This document shows, piece by piece, positions 37,150 through 46,342 of a stretch of 64,000 bases of DNA. Every line of letters starts with the position of its first letter. The first letter of the stretch is position 1. Made by a program: the position numbers and the translations under genes. A model generated the notes under the pieces. That model searched no databases, was not told the origin of the DNA, and worked only from the letters and a program-made list of their open reading frames with translations. The DNA is from Desemzia sp. RIT 804 (GTDB lineage: Bacteria; Bacillota; Bacilli; Lactobacillales; Carnobacteriaceae), in assembly GCF_016892605.1 (NCBI RefSeq), contig NZ_JAFEMV010000006.1:49737-113736 (forward strand), read 5' to 3'.

Positions 37150-37326
37150 GCTTTCTTTTTTGCCAAATGAATGGTGAAAATAGTATTTGCTGATGCTTAT
37201 TGTAGGAAAAATTTTGTTGGATAGCCGTTCGACAAAAAATGCATACCTTTGTGAAAAAGTTGCAATCTTTTAGTTGTTTGCTTCCTCTATACTTTGGGTA
37301 CAACAGAAATGAAGGAGGAGAACGAT

Positions 37327-39867
37327 ATGAAATGGTATGCAACGATTCACCAAGAGGTAATGAGCACTTTAGCAACGACGCAAACAGGGTTGAGCGGTAC
37401 TGCAAGAAAGGAACGGTTAGAAAACAGAGGTGAAAATAAACTCACTGAAAAAGCAGCAGAGAAACTTTGGCAAAAAGTAGGAAAGCATTTTACGGATTTA
37501 TTGATGATCATCTTGATCGTAGCAGGAATTTTAAAAGGAATAACAGGTAATCTTGTTGAAATGGTGATTATTTTTATCGTCGTATTGATCAATGGGTTCA
37601 TTGGCTACTACCAAGAGCGAAAAGCAGCAGCTTCCTTGGATGGACTAAAGAAAATGAGCAATCAAGAGTCCATCATTTTAAGCGGCAATCAACGAGAGAA
37701 GGTCGAGACGGAGACACTTGTTCCTGGAGATATCGTACTTCTGCAAGCAGGAGATATCGTTCCGGCTGATATTCGCCTCATAGAAGCAACGAATCTGTTG
37801 ATCGAAGAATCAGCCCTTACAGGAGAGTCTTTACCCATTGTCAAAGACACCAATGTACTAGCTGAAGATACACCTCTTGGAGACCAAACGAATATGGCTT
37901 TTCTAGGAACCTTGGTTCAAGAGGGGTCAGGAGTTGGCGTGGTAGCAACTACAGGCGACGCAACTCAATTAGGCCAAATCAACCAAGCTTTGCAGACGGT
38001 AGAAGAAACCACAACGCCATTGGTGCGAAAGATCAATCAACTTAACCATCACATTTTTAAAGGTTTGATCGCGTTTATAGTTTTTCTTTTGTTCTTTACG
38101 ACATTGCGCTACGGGATGGATTTTAACTTATTACTGGCTGCCAGTATCTCGCTGATCGTAGCTATTATCCCTGAAGGATTGCCAGCTGTTTTGACTATGA
38201 TTCTCTCTATGGGTGTCAAAGAAATGGCAGAGGAAAAAGCCATCATCAAAAGTATGCCGGCCGTAGAAACATTAGGATCCATCACTGTTATTTGTTCGGA
38301 TAAAACAGGAACATTGACTAAAAATGAAATGACCGTTGTGGATACAGTAGTGGCTGAAGAAGACAGAAAAGTTTTATATGACATCATGCACAATTGTCAG
38401 GATCTAAAGACAGAGAAGCAGCAAGAAGCCAGCCGTTTGACAGGAAATCCGACAGAATTAGCCTTATTGAAATATGTAGAGCAGCAGCCCGTTCCTTTAA
38501 GAGAAAAGACTGCTAAAATTCCTTTCAGTTCCACGTACAAATTAATGGCTACGTTGCATGAAATAAACCATGTATCTACGATTTATGTCAAAGGCGCTCC
38601 AGATGTGCTTCTCCATCAAGCAGACTTAACTCCTGAAAATCGAATCGAGTGGTTGGAGAAAGTGGAGGAGTTAGCTAAAAAAGGACAACGCGTACTAGGA
38701 TTTGCTAAAAAAGAAAGCCCGACCTTGGATATCGAGCAGCTGGATAACTTAACGTTTATCGGGATTGCAGGCATCATGGACCCGCCAAAAGAGTCTGCCA
38801 TTGAAGCCGTGGCAGACTGCAACAGAGCGGGGATCTCTGTCAAAATGATTACAGGAGACCACAAACATACTGCTCAAGCTACCGGAAAGAAAATTGGGTT
38901 AAACCATACTGGAACCGTGCTGGAAGGTTCTGACATTGATCATTTAAGCGATACAGAACTAGCAGAAAGTGTACAAAGCGTTGATATTTATGCGCGCACG
39001 ACTCCTCAACACAAATTAAGAATCGTTCAAGCTTTGCAGCAGCAAGGAGAGATTGTCGGAATGACAGGAGATGGTGTAAACGATGCACCGGCTTTGAAGC
39101 AAGCTGATATCGGAATCGCCATGGGTATCAAAGGGAGCGAGGTCAGTAAGCAAGCTGCAGATATGGTCTTGGCAGATGACAACTTTGCGACGATCTCTAA
39201 AGCCATCAAAGAAGGCAGACGAATCTTTGCAAACTTGAAAAAGACGATCAACTTTTTCCTGCCGACTGCTTTGGCACAAGGATTGATCGTAATTCTAGCA
39301 TTGCTGACCAACCAGCCTTTACCCTTGTCGCCGATACAAATTCTTTGGGTGAATATGGTAACGACCATCACTTTGTCTTACGCATTAGGATTTGAAAAGG
39401 CAAGCGATGACTTAATGTCTCAGAAACCAAGAAACCCGAAGCAGCCGATTTTGACTAAATACAATCTGTTTAGATTAGGGTATGTATCCCTGCTGATCAC
39501 CTTGTCCATGTTGTGGTTATCATCTTTTGCTTCAACACAAGCGGTACAGCAAACGATATTGGTCCAAGGTGTCGTGCTGGCTCAAGCTTTCTATATGGTC
39601 AATTGTCGAGAAGAATTGAACTTTTCGATCAACCGCCAGCTTTTCCGTAATAAAGCATTAGGTATTTCCTTACTGTGCCTCGTTGTCCTGCAAAGCATTA
39701 TATTGTTCGTCCCAGCGGCTCAGGCGATTATCGGGACGACGGACCTGAGTTTGCTCCAACACTTATCAGTATTCGTAGTAGCCTCTCAAATATTTTTTAT
39801 TGTCGAAATCGAGAAAGCTCTCAGCAAAGCTGTCCAGACAAATACTAAAAAAGAAATGGTGAACTAA
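37327..39867 (+). CDS. P-type cation-transporting ATPase
   Basis: Type II P-ATPase of 846 aa. Actuator TGES (165-168), phosphorylation loop DKTGT with Asp325, KGAPD nucleotide site and hinge GDGVNDAPALK are intact; ten membrane helices are predicted. TM4 keeps PEGLP (Glu283), but TM6 reads NMVTT (676-680) where SERCA has N-x-x-T-D, and TM5 reads ALAQ where SERCA has NVGE. Calcium specificity is therefore doubtful; PMR1-like Ca/Mn or Na export are options. ATG 37327 follows GAAGGAGGAG. Flanked by inverted R2 repeats. Confidence 0.9.
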   Translation: MKWYATIHQEVMSTLATTQTGLSGTARKERLENRGENKLTEKAAEKLWQKVGKHFTDLLMIILIVAGILKGITGNLVEMVIIFIVVLINGFIGYYQERKAAASLDGLKKMSNQESIILSGNQREKVETETLVPGDIVLLQAGDIVPADIRLIEATNLLIEESALTGESLPIVKDTNVLAEDTPLGDQTNMAFLGTLVQEGSGVGVVATTGDATQLGQINQALQTVEETTTPLVRKINQLNHHIFKGLIAFIVFLLFFTTLRYGMDFNLLLAASISLIVAIIPEGLPAVLTMILSMGVKEMAEEKAIIKSMPAVETLGSITVICSDKTGTLTKNEMTVVDTVVAEEDRKVLYDIMHNCQDLKTEKQQEASRLTGNPTELALLKYVEQQPVPLREKTAKIPFSSTYKLMATLHEINHVSTIYVKGAPDVLLHQADLTPENRIEWLEKVEELAKKGQRVLGFAKKESPTLDIEQLDNLTFIGIAGIMDPPKESAIEAVADCNRAGISVKMITGDHKHTAQATGKKIGLNHTGTVLEGSDIDHLSDTELAESVQSVDIYARTTPQHKLRIVQALQQQGEIVGMTGDGVNDAPALKQADIGIAMGIKGSEVSKQAADMVLADDNFATISKAIKEGRRIFANLKKTINFFLPTALAQGLIVILALLTNQPLPLSPIQILWVNMVTTITLSYALGFEKASDDLMSQKPRNPKQPILTKYNLFRLGYVSLLITLSMLWLSSFASTQAVQQTILVQGVVLAQAFYMVNCREELNFSINRQLFRNKALGISLLCLVVLQSIILFVPAAQAIIGTTDLSLLQHLSVFVVASQIFFIVEIEKALSKAVQTNTKKEMVN

Positions 39868-39874
39868 TGAGAAC

Positions 39875-40036
39875 AGGATAAAAGACGTTTTAACCATTGA
39901 ATATAAGCCAGCCTCCCCTGATGAGATGCTTTTTCTCATAAGCGAGGCTGGCTTATAGGCGTGTGGTCAGGCTTTTGGAACGCGTTAAAGCACCCATTTA
40001 GTATGTGCAGAGACAAAGTCTATTGGTCCCAGCCTC
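39875..40036 (+). repeat. Palindromic repeat R2, copy 2
   Basis: Same family as 36987 and 58388, opposite orientation to copy 1. Its stem has one compensatory change relative to the others (ATAAG/CTTAT in place of ATAAA/TTTAT). It sits between the converging ATPase and Mga-like genes as a bidirectional terminator. Confidence 0.88.
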
Positions 40037-41478
40037 TAGACCATGTACAAGTCGGATAGCGCTCGTTTGATACTCATGATCTCGTTATTTTTAGGCACAA
40101 ATGAGATCGGAAAGACCTGCTTTTTATCTACGTTAGACGGTATCGGCATATTAGTGATCAAGTAATCATCAGGACCAATTCGATCCAAGTCGGAATAGTC
40201 TAAGATATGGAAATCAATACGGCTACCTACTAAATCCCGGATCTCTCGTGTCAAAAAGTGTTTCCACGCTGGTTCACCTTGATAGCAAAAATAGACCGTA
40301 GCTAAAGATTTAACAGAATAAAGTTCCGTCTGGACAATCATGGCTGCTGAAACCATCAGATTGAGATTTATTTTAGTTCGGAAGACGGTTGACCATATAG
40401 GAGCCAGCCATTGAAGCACATTCTTGAAACGATACTGAGCAGCTTCAATGATTTCCGGATATTCCAGAGTAAAAGTTTCTGTTAACTTTTGCGACTCTTT
40501 GTATTTTAATAAAAAAAGCTGCAAATTGCGAAGCAGGATACTATCTTTATCTTGTACAGTATGTGTTTGTACTCCGATTTTTTCTACCATTTCCAAGCAA
40601 TCTTGTCGAATATCTCTATAATAAGTTTCCATTAGATGCAGCAATTTTTCAGAGGGGACAAAAGGGTAACTCCAGCTTTCTAAAAAACAGAAGAAAGCGA
40701 AAAAAGATTCGTCCATAGAAAGCTTGAGGCCTTCTAGTTGATATAAGTGTTGGATTTCAGGCAAAAACAGCTGCAGCAAAGGGTCTTTCTTGTCATAGAC
40801 CAGATTTTCCAGAAGGCAATTAGCTTTATTGCGCAAACAATTGATATAAAACCAGCAGATTCCAAAAATATTTTCACTGGCAGGAGCAGATTCTTGACGC
40901 TCCAAACGGCGTAAAAAACCATCATAGTGGACTTGATGCATATGGTATTCCTCAGAGAAAAATTTTTCATGGGTAAAAGGCATCAACAGACGATGATAAA
41001 ACATGCGTATTTGCAGTTCATCGCCTTTCCAAAAGAGATCTCCGGAAGCCAAATTGATTTGAAGATGATAATAGCTTAATCGCTCATTCAACTCTTTGAG
41101 TCCTCTTTTTAAGCTGGCTTCAGAGGTGCCCCACTCAACAGTTTGTTCTTCGGCAGAAATTTTGTTTTTGGAAAGCAGCTGCTTAACTAATTGAACGCCT
41201 AAGGATTGCCCCATATAATACAACCATAATTGTTTGACATCAGCTTTATCAGTAGAGGTCAACTTCAGTCCGTTATTGCCTACTGCTTCGAGAATCCATT
41301 CTGATGGGAGATCGAAACGCAGACTTTGCAAGTCGTTAAAGACCGTTCGCTGGGAAGATTGGGTGATTTCAGCCAACTCTTTAGCAGTTAATTGAGAGTG
41401 GTTCAACAAGTGTTCGATTATAATGATTTTCCGGTGCAAATCTTTTTCAATGATTAATTCTTTAGCAAGTTTAAACAT
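40036..41478 (-). CDS. Mga-like transcriptional regulator
   Basis: 480-residue regulator of the Mga/AtxA group. An HTH_Mga (about 15-75, NHSQLTAKELAEITQSSQRT) is followed by an Mga domain and PRD-like helices; a IIB-like segment may end the protein. Such proteins regulate surface or sugar genes. The neighbouring MmcQ-like gene is upstream in the same direction (40 bases), so the two may be cotranscribed. Target unknown. Confidence 0.8.
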   Translation of the reverse strand: MFKLAKELIIEKDLHRKIIIIEHLLNHSQLTAKELAEITQSSQRTVFNDLQSLRFDLPSEWILEAVGNNGLKLTSTDKADVKQLWLYYMGQSLGVQLVKQLLSKNKISAEEQTVEWGTSEASLKRGLKELNERLSYYHLQINLASGDLFWKGDELQIRMFYHRLLMPFTHEKFFSEEYHMHQVHYDGFLRRLERQESAPASENIFGICWFYINCLRNKANCLLENLVYDKKDPLLQLFLPEIQHLYQLEGLKLSMDESFFAFFCFLESWSYPFVPSEKLLHLMETYYRDIRQDCLEMVEKIGVQTHTVQDKDSILLRNLQLFLLKYKESQKLTETFTLEYPEIIEAAQYRFKNVLQWLAPIWSTVFRTKINLNLMVSAAMIVQTELYSVKSLATVYFCYQGEPAWKHFLTREIRDLVGSRIDFHILDYSDLDRIGPDDYLITNMPIPSNVDKKQVFPISFVPKNNEIMSIKRALSDLYMV

Positions 41479-41518
41479 GAAAAATTCCCCTTAATGAATC
41501 AAAATGTACAAAAACAGA

Positions 41519-41878
41519 TTAGCTTTTAGTTAAGTCAAAACTAGTTTCGATCAATTGTTCAATTTCAGTTACTTCATTTACTTGGCCTAGAATCACGGAT
41601 ATCCAATGCTCTTTATTCATATGATAAGCATCTTTGATTTCTTTTCGTTCTTTTAGACTGCCATTCAATTCTGGAGGACTTTTGAGTTCCAGTACATCGA
41701 TTTCTTCCTCTCCCTCCAGTCCTACTTTTTCCGGCAAAACATTCATCACAATGCCATACCATTTTCCATTTGAAGAATGCTTGAAAACAGCGTAATGTGG
41801 AAATTTTTTCCACAAGTATTCTGGCTCTGTGCCATAATTTGTTTTCATATACTGAAAGAGTTTGTTTCTTGTTAGCAT
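41519..41878 (-). CDS. MmcQ/YjbR-family protein
   Basis: 119-residue CyaY-like fold protein: FPHYAVFKHSSNGKWYG and HMNKEHWISVIL are the family pattern. Once thought to bind DNA; its true role is unknown. Upstream of the Mga-like gene on the same strand. Confidence 0.85.
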   Translation of the reverse strand: MLTRNKLFQYMKTNYGTEPEYLWKKFPHYAVFKHSSNGKWYGIVMNVLPEKVGLEGEEEIDVLELKSPPELNGSLKERKEIKDAYHMNKEHWISVILGQVNEVTEIEQLIETSFDLTKS

Positions 41879-42093
41879 CTGATCATCACCCTTTTACCAA
41901 CATAGTACCATCTGAAGATAGCAACTTCTAATAATAAATGGACCAGTTGAACGAACACCTGATTAAAAAAGAATCGTTAACAGTTGATTCAATACCACCT
42001 AATAGTTATCCTTAGGCTATATATGGAAAATATTCTAGCGTTTTGATGATATAAGAGTCAAGAAGACCTTTTACTAAGGAGGCATGGGAATTG

Positions 42094-42954
42094 ATGGAGA
42101 CAGTAGAACACGCTTATATAAAAACAAACGGAATCACCCTGCATGTAGCTCAGAAGGGACCGGCAGATGGGGAATTGATCCTTTTATTGCATGGATTTCC
42201 TGAGTTTTGGTATGGATGGTGTAAGCAAATAACTTATTTGGCTGACCAAGGATTTCGTGTATGGGCTCCAGATCAAAGAGGCTATAATCTTAGTGATAAG
42301 CCTGACAAAGTGAGCGATTACCACATCGAACATCTGGCTGCAGATGTTGCGGGATTGATCAAAGCGTCTGGAAAAGAAAAAGTATTTTTGGTTGGGCATG
42401 ACTGGGGCGGCATTGTAGCTTGGAGAGTGGCTAGAGAATACCCGGATTTATTGCATAAATTAGTGATTCTCAATGCTCCGCATGAAGCGGCTATGAAAGA
42501 ACAAGTTCTGCATCACCCGTTCCAAATCTTGAAAAGTTCATATATTGGGTTCTTTCAACTACCTGGGGTACCAGAACGATTATTTAGTGTATCTGGCTGG
42601 AAGCCGGCAACGAAAGCTTTAAAAGCAACAAGTCAAAAAGGTACCTTTAGTGAAGCGGAATTAGACGAGTATCGTACTGCTTGGTCACAACCAAGAGCCA
42701 TGCATTCTATGATCAACTGGTATCGTGCTTTGGTTCGTTATTCTTCCAACCAAACTGTTCCCTCTAGAGTAACAGTCCCTACCTTTTTGATTTGGGGAGC
42801 CAAAGATCAATTTTTAGGTCAAGAGTTAGCGAATAAAAGTTTAGAATTTTGTGATAATGGTCGAGGAAGATTGATTGGAGAAGCCACTCACTGGGTCCAA
42901 CACGAAGAGGCAGAACAAGTGAATCAATGGATGTTGGATTTTATTCAAGAATAG
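42094..42954 (+). CDS. Alpha/beta hydrolase, epoxide-hydrolase type
   Basis: 286-residue alpha/beta hydrolase. HGFPEFWYGW is the oxyanion-hole motif with the aromatic pair typical of epoxide hydrolases and haloalkane dehalogenases; the nucleophile is Asp in VGHDWGGIVA and the catalytic His is in ATHWVQHE. AAGGAGG precedes the start. Monocistronic; substrate unknown. Confidence 0.85.
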   Translation: METVEHAYIKTNGITLHVAQKGPADGELILLLHGFPEFWYGWCKQITYLADQGFRVWAPDQRGYNLSDKPDKVSDYHIEHLAADVAGLIKASGKEKVFLVGHDWGGIVAWRVAREYPDLLHKLVILNAPHEAAMKEQVLHHPFQILKSSYIGFFQLPGVPERLFSVSGWKPATKALKATSQKGTFSEAELDEYRTAWSQPRAMHSMINWYRALVRYSSNQTVPSRVTVPTFLIWGAKDQFLGQELANKSLEFCDNGRGRLIGEATHWVQHEEAEQVNQWMLDFIQE

Positions 42955-42973
42955 TAAAAACAAATTTTTAACG

Positions 42974-43020
42974 TAGACAGGGTTTGCTTAAACGATGGCA
43001 GACCTGTTTATTTTTATTGA
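42974..43020 (+). terminator. Weak terminator after the hydrolase; contents of the gap
   Basis: ACAGGGTTTGC and GCAGACCTGT form an imperfect stem followed by a T-rich tail. The rest of the gap 42955-43301 contains a small hairpin (CTCTCAAGAGAG near 43082) and no gene or riboswitch I can identify. Confidence 0.5.
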
Positions 43021-43301
43021 ATTTGAAATGATTAACTATTAATGGTACGGTGGAAAGTGGCTATTACGAATCGGTGACCTGCTCTCAAGAGAGGAGGCCT
43101 TAAGATTAAATTGCATATAAGTGAATAAAAACATGGTTTTTACTTCTAGTATTAATGAATTCCTATAAGATCGGAATGCTTATTTGTACATATGGTTATC
43201 GGTAATCAAAAACAAAGTGGAGCGAAAAACTAAATGTCCAAGGACTATAATTAGCCGAATAAAAAAGTGGAATACTTTTAATATGATGGAGGAAAAAGAG
43301 A

Positions 43302-44204
43302 ATGAAGGTAAGAAGTATTGGAATAACAGTAGGATTAACAGCGGCTTTACTCGTGACAGGTTGCGGCAGTACGCAAGAGAGTAATAGTGGATCAAATGCT
43401 ACTGGCAGTATCAGTGAACAAGTGGACTATAAAATTATAGGTATTGAACCAGGCGCAGGTCTAACGGGTCTTGCTCATACAACGCTAGAAGAATACGAAA
43501 ATTTAGAAGGTTGGGAATTAGAAGAAAGTTCTACTGCTGGTATGCTTACGCTGTTAGGCCAGGCCATTGAGAACGAAGAACCGATCGTTGTAACAGGTTG
43601 GGCTCCGCACTATAAATTTGCTCAATATGATTTGAAGTTTATAGAAGACCCTAAAGGAACACTGGGCGATATAGAAAGTATCCATACGATGGCTCGTTCA
43701 GGATTTGAAGAAGACATGCCAAATGCATATAAAATTCTTGATGCTTTTGAGTGGGACCTTGAAGATATGGAAACTGTTACGTATGAAGCGCAAAACAGTT
43801 CTTTTGAAGAGGCCTCGACGAATTGGATAGAAGCGAACCAAGACAAAGTAAATACGTGGATAGAAGGTTCTGAACAAGTAGATGGAGAAAAGATTGACAT
43901 GGTTTCTTCACCTTGGGATACAGAACGCGCTTCCAGCCAAATTATAAAGATGGTATTAGAACAACAAGGATACAATGTAACTGTGTCAGATGTTGATCCT
44001 GCTATTCTTTTTCAAGCATTAGCAAATGGCGAAGCAGATGTGTCTGTTGCTCCATGGTTGCCCGTTACTCATGGTGCATTCTATGAAAAACACCAAGATG
44101 AACTATTAGACTTAGGCCCAAATCTAACAGGGGCACAAAATGGATTTGTTGTTCCGGAATACATGGACATTGACTCTATTGAAGATCTAGAGCCGAAAGA
44201 ATAG
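43302..44204 (+). CDS. Glycine betaine-type substrate-binding lipoprotein
   Basis: OpuAC-family binding protein (300 aa) with signal peptide and lipobox (LLVTGCGS, Cys at about 20). Tryptophans of the quaternary-amine cage appear in TGWAPHYKF, SSPWDTE and APWLPVTHG. It probably captures betaine, proline betaine or choline. No ABC permease or ATPase gene is adjacent, so its partner is elsewhere or it is an orphan. GGAGGAAAA precedes the ATG. Confidence 0.9.
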   Translation: MKVRSIGITVGLTAALLVTGCGSTQESNSGSNATGSISEQVDYKIIGIEPGAGLTGLAHTTLEEYENLEGWELEESSTAGMLTLLGQAIENEEPIVVTGWAPHYKFAQYDLKFIEDPKGTLGDIESIHTMARSGFEEDMPNAYKILDAFEWDLEDMETVTYEAQNSSFEEASTNWIEANQDKVNTWIEGSEQVDGEKIDMVSSPWDTERASSQIIKMVLEQQGYNVTVSDVDPAILFQALANGEADVSVAPWLPVTHGAFYEKHQDELLDLGPNLTGAQNGFVVPEYMDIDSIEDLEPKE

Positions 44205-44575
44205 AGAGTGGAGCAGAGCGTTTAGCTTACTGGCTATAAGAAGATTTTGCCCAGTTAGGTGAACTTTCCTAACAGGGCAAAATCGGCTTATAGCCACGCA
44301 GGCTGCTCTGCGCAACTCGTTTTAAATAGAGAGTGGAGAAATGCGTTTAGCCTATCGACTATAAGAAAATCCCAACAGGCAGGTGTTTTTTACCTGACAG
44401 TTGAGATTGGCCTATATGTCGCATAGGCTTCATTTCGCAACTCGTTTTAAATAGAGAGTGGAGAAATGCGTTTAGCCTATCGACTATAAGAAAATCCCAA
44501 CAGGCAGGTGTTTTTTACCTGACAGTTGAGATTGGCTTATATGTCGCATAGGCTGCATTTCGCAACGCATTTACA
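44201..44575 (+). repeat. Tandem array of three 125-bp palindromic units (R3)
   Basis: Units begin ATAGAGAGTGGAG at 44201, 44326 and 44451, an exact 125-bp period. Units 2 and 3 differ at only a few bases; unit 1 differs inside but keeps the ends and the stem logic. Each unit folds on itself (AGCCTAT..GAC..TATA with TATA.GTC..ATAGGCT, inner GGCAGGT/ACCTGAC). The same family recurs inverted at the right edge of the window. Confidence 0.92.
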
Positions 44576-44583
44576 ATTAGGAA

Positions 44584-44619
44584 CCAAAAAGGCTGTCTCG
44601 TTTGAGGCAGCCTTTTTGG
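44584..44619. terminator. Bidirectional terminator before the CofE-like gene
   Basis: CCAAAAAGGCTGTCTC (44584-44599) pairs with GAGGCAGCCTTTTTGG (44604-44619), one G-U pair. Confidence 0.9.
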
Positions 44620-44631
44620 TATAAATATACA

Positions 44632-45822
44632 CTATTTTGTATAATTGTCAAAATAACCTTGGATGTAAATCATCGGTGTTCCTTTGTCTCCACTACCAGA
44701 AGTTAAATCAGATAACGAACCGATCAAATCTGTTAGTCTACGAGGAGTTGTGCCTTGAGCCTCCATAGAGCCTACTAAGTCTTCGTTTTTATTAGTGATA
44801 TATTCAGAAATCGCTTCTTTTAAATCCTCTCCACGAAGCTCAGAGAAGTTGTTGTCTGCTAAATATTTTAATTTGACTTCGTTAGGTGTTCCTTTAAGAC
44901 CTTCTGTAAAACCAGGTGATACAACAGGGTCAGCAAGTTCCCAGATTTTTCCTACAGGATCCTTGAAGGCACCATCACCGTAAACCATTACTTCAACAGT
45001 TTTGCCAGTAAGTTCTTTGATTTTTGTTTGAATAGTGTCAACGATTGGTTGGCAGTTATTTGGAAATAATTTTACGCTTTCTTCAGTTGCTTTGTTTGAA
45101 CCAAGTAAGCCATAAGCTTCGTTAAAGCCGCTGCCGTTGACTGATTCGCTAAGGATATCATCGAGACCGTACACTTTTTCAGCGCCATTATCTTTTAAGA
45201 TACGTTTTGTTCTAATACGAGAATGGATATCACAAGTCAATACACTCTTTGTATAATTCAATATGGTTTTTGGATTGTTCGAGAAGATAACTTCACATTC
45301 AGCGCCTTCTGATTCAACAATTCCTTTGTAGTAATCAATATAGTCTACTCCAGTAAACGGGTGGACAACTTGACCAAAATGTTCACGGAATTGAGGTTCA
45401 GTTAAGATATCAGTCCAAGGATTAATACCTTTAGTATCTAACTCATCAATATTTACTAAGTGATTTCCTACTTCATCAGATGGGTAGCTCAACATTAAAA
45501 CAACTTTTTTTGCTCCACGAGCGATTCCTTGCAAGTTGTTTGCAAAACGGTTGCGGCTAAGAATCGGGAAGATAACACCAATTGTATCCCCAGCAAATTT
45601 AGATTGAACATCTGCTGCAATATCATCAATTGTTGCATAGTTTCCTTGCGCACGAGCAACGATAGATTCAGTTACAGTTACAATATCGCGATCTTCAATC
45701 GAAAAACCGTCAACTTTTGCTGCATTTAAAACTGTATCTACTACGATTTGTTCAATGTCGTCTCCTTGATTAATGATTGGGCCACGAAGTCCTCTTACTA
45801 CTGTTCCAACTACTCTTTCCAA
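44632..45822 (-). CDS. CofE-like (F420-0:L-glutamate ligase family) protein
   Basis: 396-residue protein with the F420 gamma-glutamyl ligase fold: GLRGPIINQGDD, TESIVARAQGNY, VMVYGDGAFKDP. In archaea and actinobacteria CofE/FbiB adds glutamate to F420-0, but lactobacilli do not make F420, so the substrate must differ. TTG 45822 follows AGAGGAGAGA and is preferred to the in-frame TTG at 45858. Monocistronic, about 150 residues longer than archaeal CofE. Confidence 0.8.
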   Translation of the reverse strand: MERVVGTVVRGLRGPIINQGDDIEQIVVDTVLNAAKVDGFSIEDRDIVTVTESIVARAQGNYATIDDIAADVQSKFAGDTIGVIFPILSRNRFANNLQGIARGAKKVVLMLSYPSDEVGNHLVNIDELDTKGINPWTDILTEPQFREHFGQVVHPFTGVDYIDYYKGIVESEGAECEVIFSNNPKTILNYTKSVLTCDIHSRIRTKRILKDNGAEKVYGLDDILSESVNGSGFNEAYGLLGSNKATEESVKLFPNNCQPIVDTIQTKIKELTGKTVEVMVYGDGAFKDPVGKIWELADPVVSPGFTEGLKGTPNEVKLKYLADNNFSELRGEDLKEAISEYITNKNEDLVGSMEAQGTTPRRLTDLIGSLSDLTSGSGDKGTPMIYIQGYFDNYTK

Positions 45823-45903
45823 TATGATCTCTCCTCTAATAAGGTAACCTAATTTCAAACCATTACTAACTATACCTTTTTATTGCAAAATTGTAAATTC
45901 CAG

Positions 45904-46150
45904 TCAAAGATTTAAGATGACTTCAAAATGCGTTTTCCTTTCGGCTAACGTCAGTAAAACGGCATCTGATTTCAACTTGTTTCTTACAACAGTACCGACT
46001 TTCCAAAGGCCGAATGTTTTGTGAGTTCCAATGATTTCTGGACGCTCGTCCATGGGATCCCCTAATATTCTCTTGTTAAGATTAGGTTTACGATCCCTTT
46101 TTTATTTTGCGAGACAGCTTCTCGAGCAAATCTAAGTTCGTTGTTTTCAT
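45904..46150 (-). pseudogene. IS30-family transposase fragment
   Basis: Read on the minus strand, two overlapping frames give KTTNLDLLEKLSRKIKKGS, then KPNLNKRILGDPMDERPEI and LLTLAERKTHFEVILNL. DERPE...G.W..GTVV is the catalytic-core pattern of IS30 transposases. A frameshift near 46090 joins the parts; neither end nor inverted repeats remain. Confidence 0.75.
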
Positions 46151-46212
46151 GATTATGATAAATAAAAGAAAACTTAAACTTAAAAAATATAATTTAAAGA
46201 GCTGATGACAAT

Positions 46213-46268
46213 AAAAGGTTGTCTCTTTCTATCTAATAGTGATAGAGAGAGAGACAATCTTTTATTTT
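46213..46268. terminator. Hairpin terminator in the decayed region
   Basis: AAAGGTTGTCTC...TATC pairs with GATA...GAGACAATCTTT with a T-rich tail at 46260-46268. It probably ended transcription of the broken YcxB-like gene or a lost neighbour. Confidence 0.7.
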
Positions 46269-46342
46269 TTAAATAAACAAGTTCGATTCAACTAAAAATT
46301 TTAATTAAGCTATCATAGAATGCCTTAAAAATGCGGTCTTTT

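Noticed and set aside
42091..42093. TTG start for the alpha/beta hydrolase
   Set aside because: The ATG one codon later is better spaced from AAGGAGG.
44201..44575. CRISPR or ribosomal spacer repeats
   Set aside because: Units are 125 bp, contiguous and palindromic, with no spacers or rRNA sequence.
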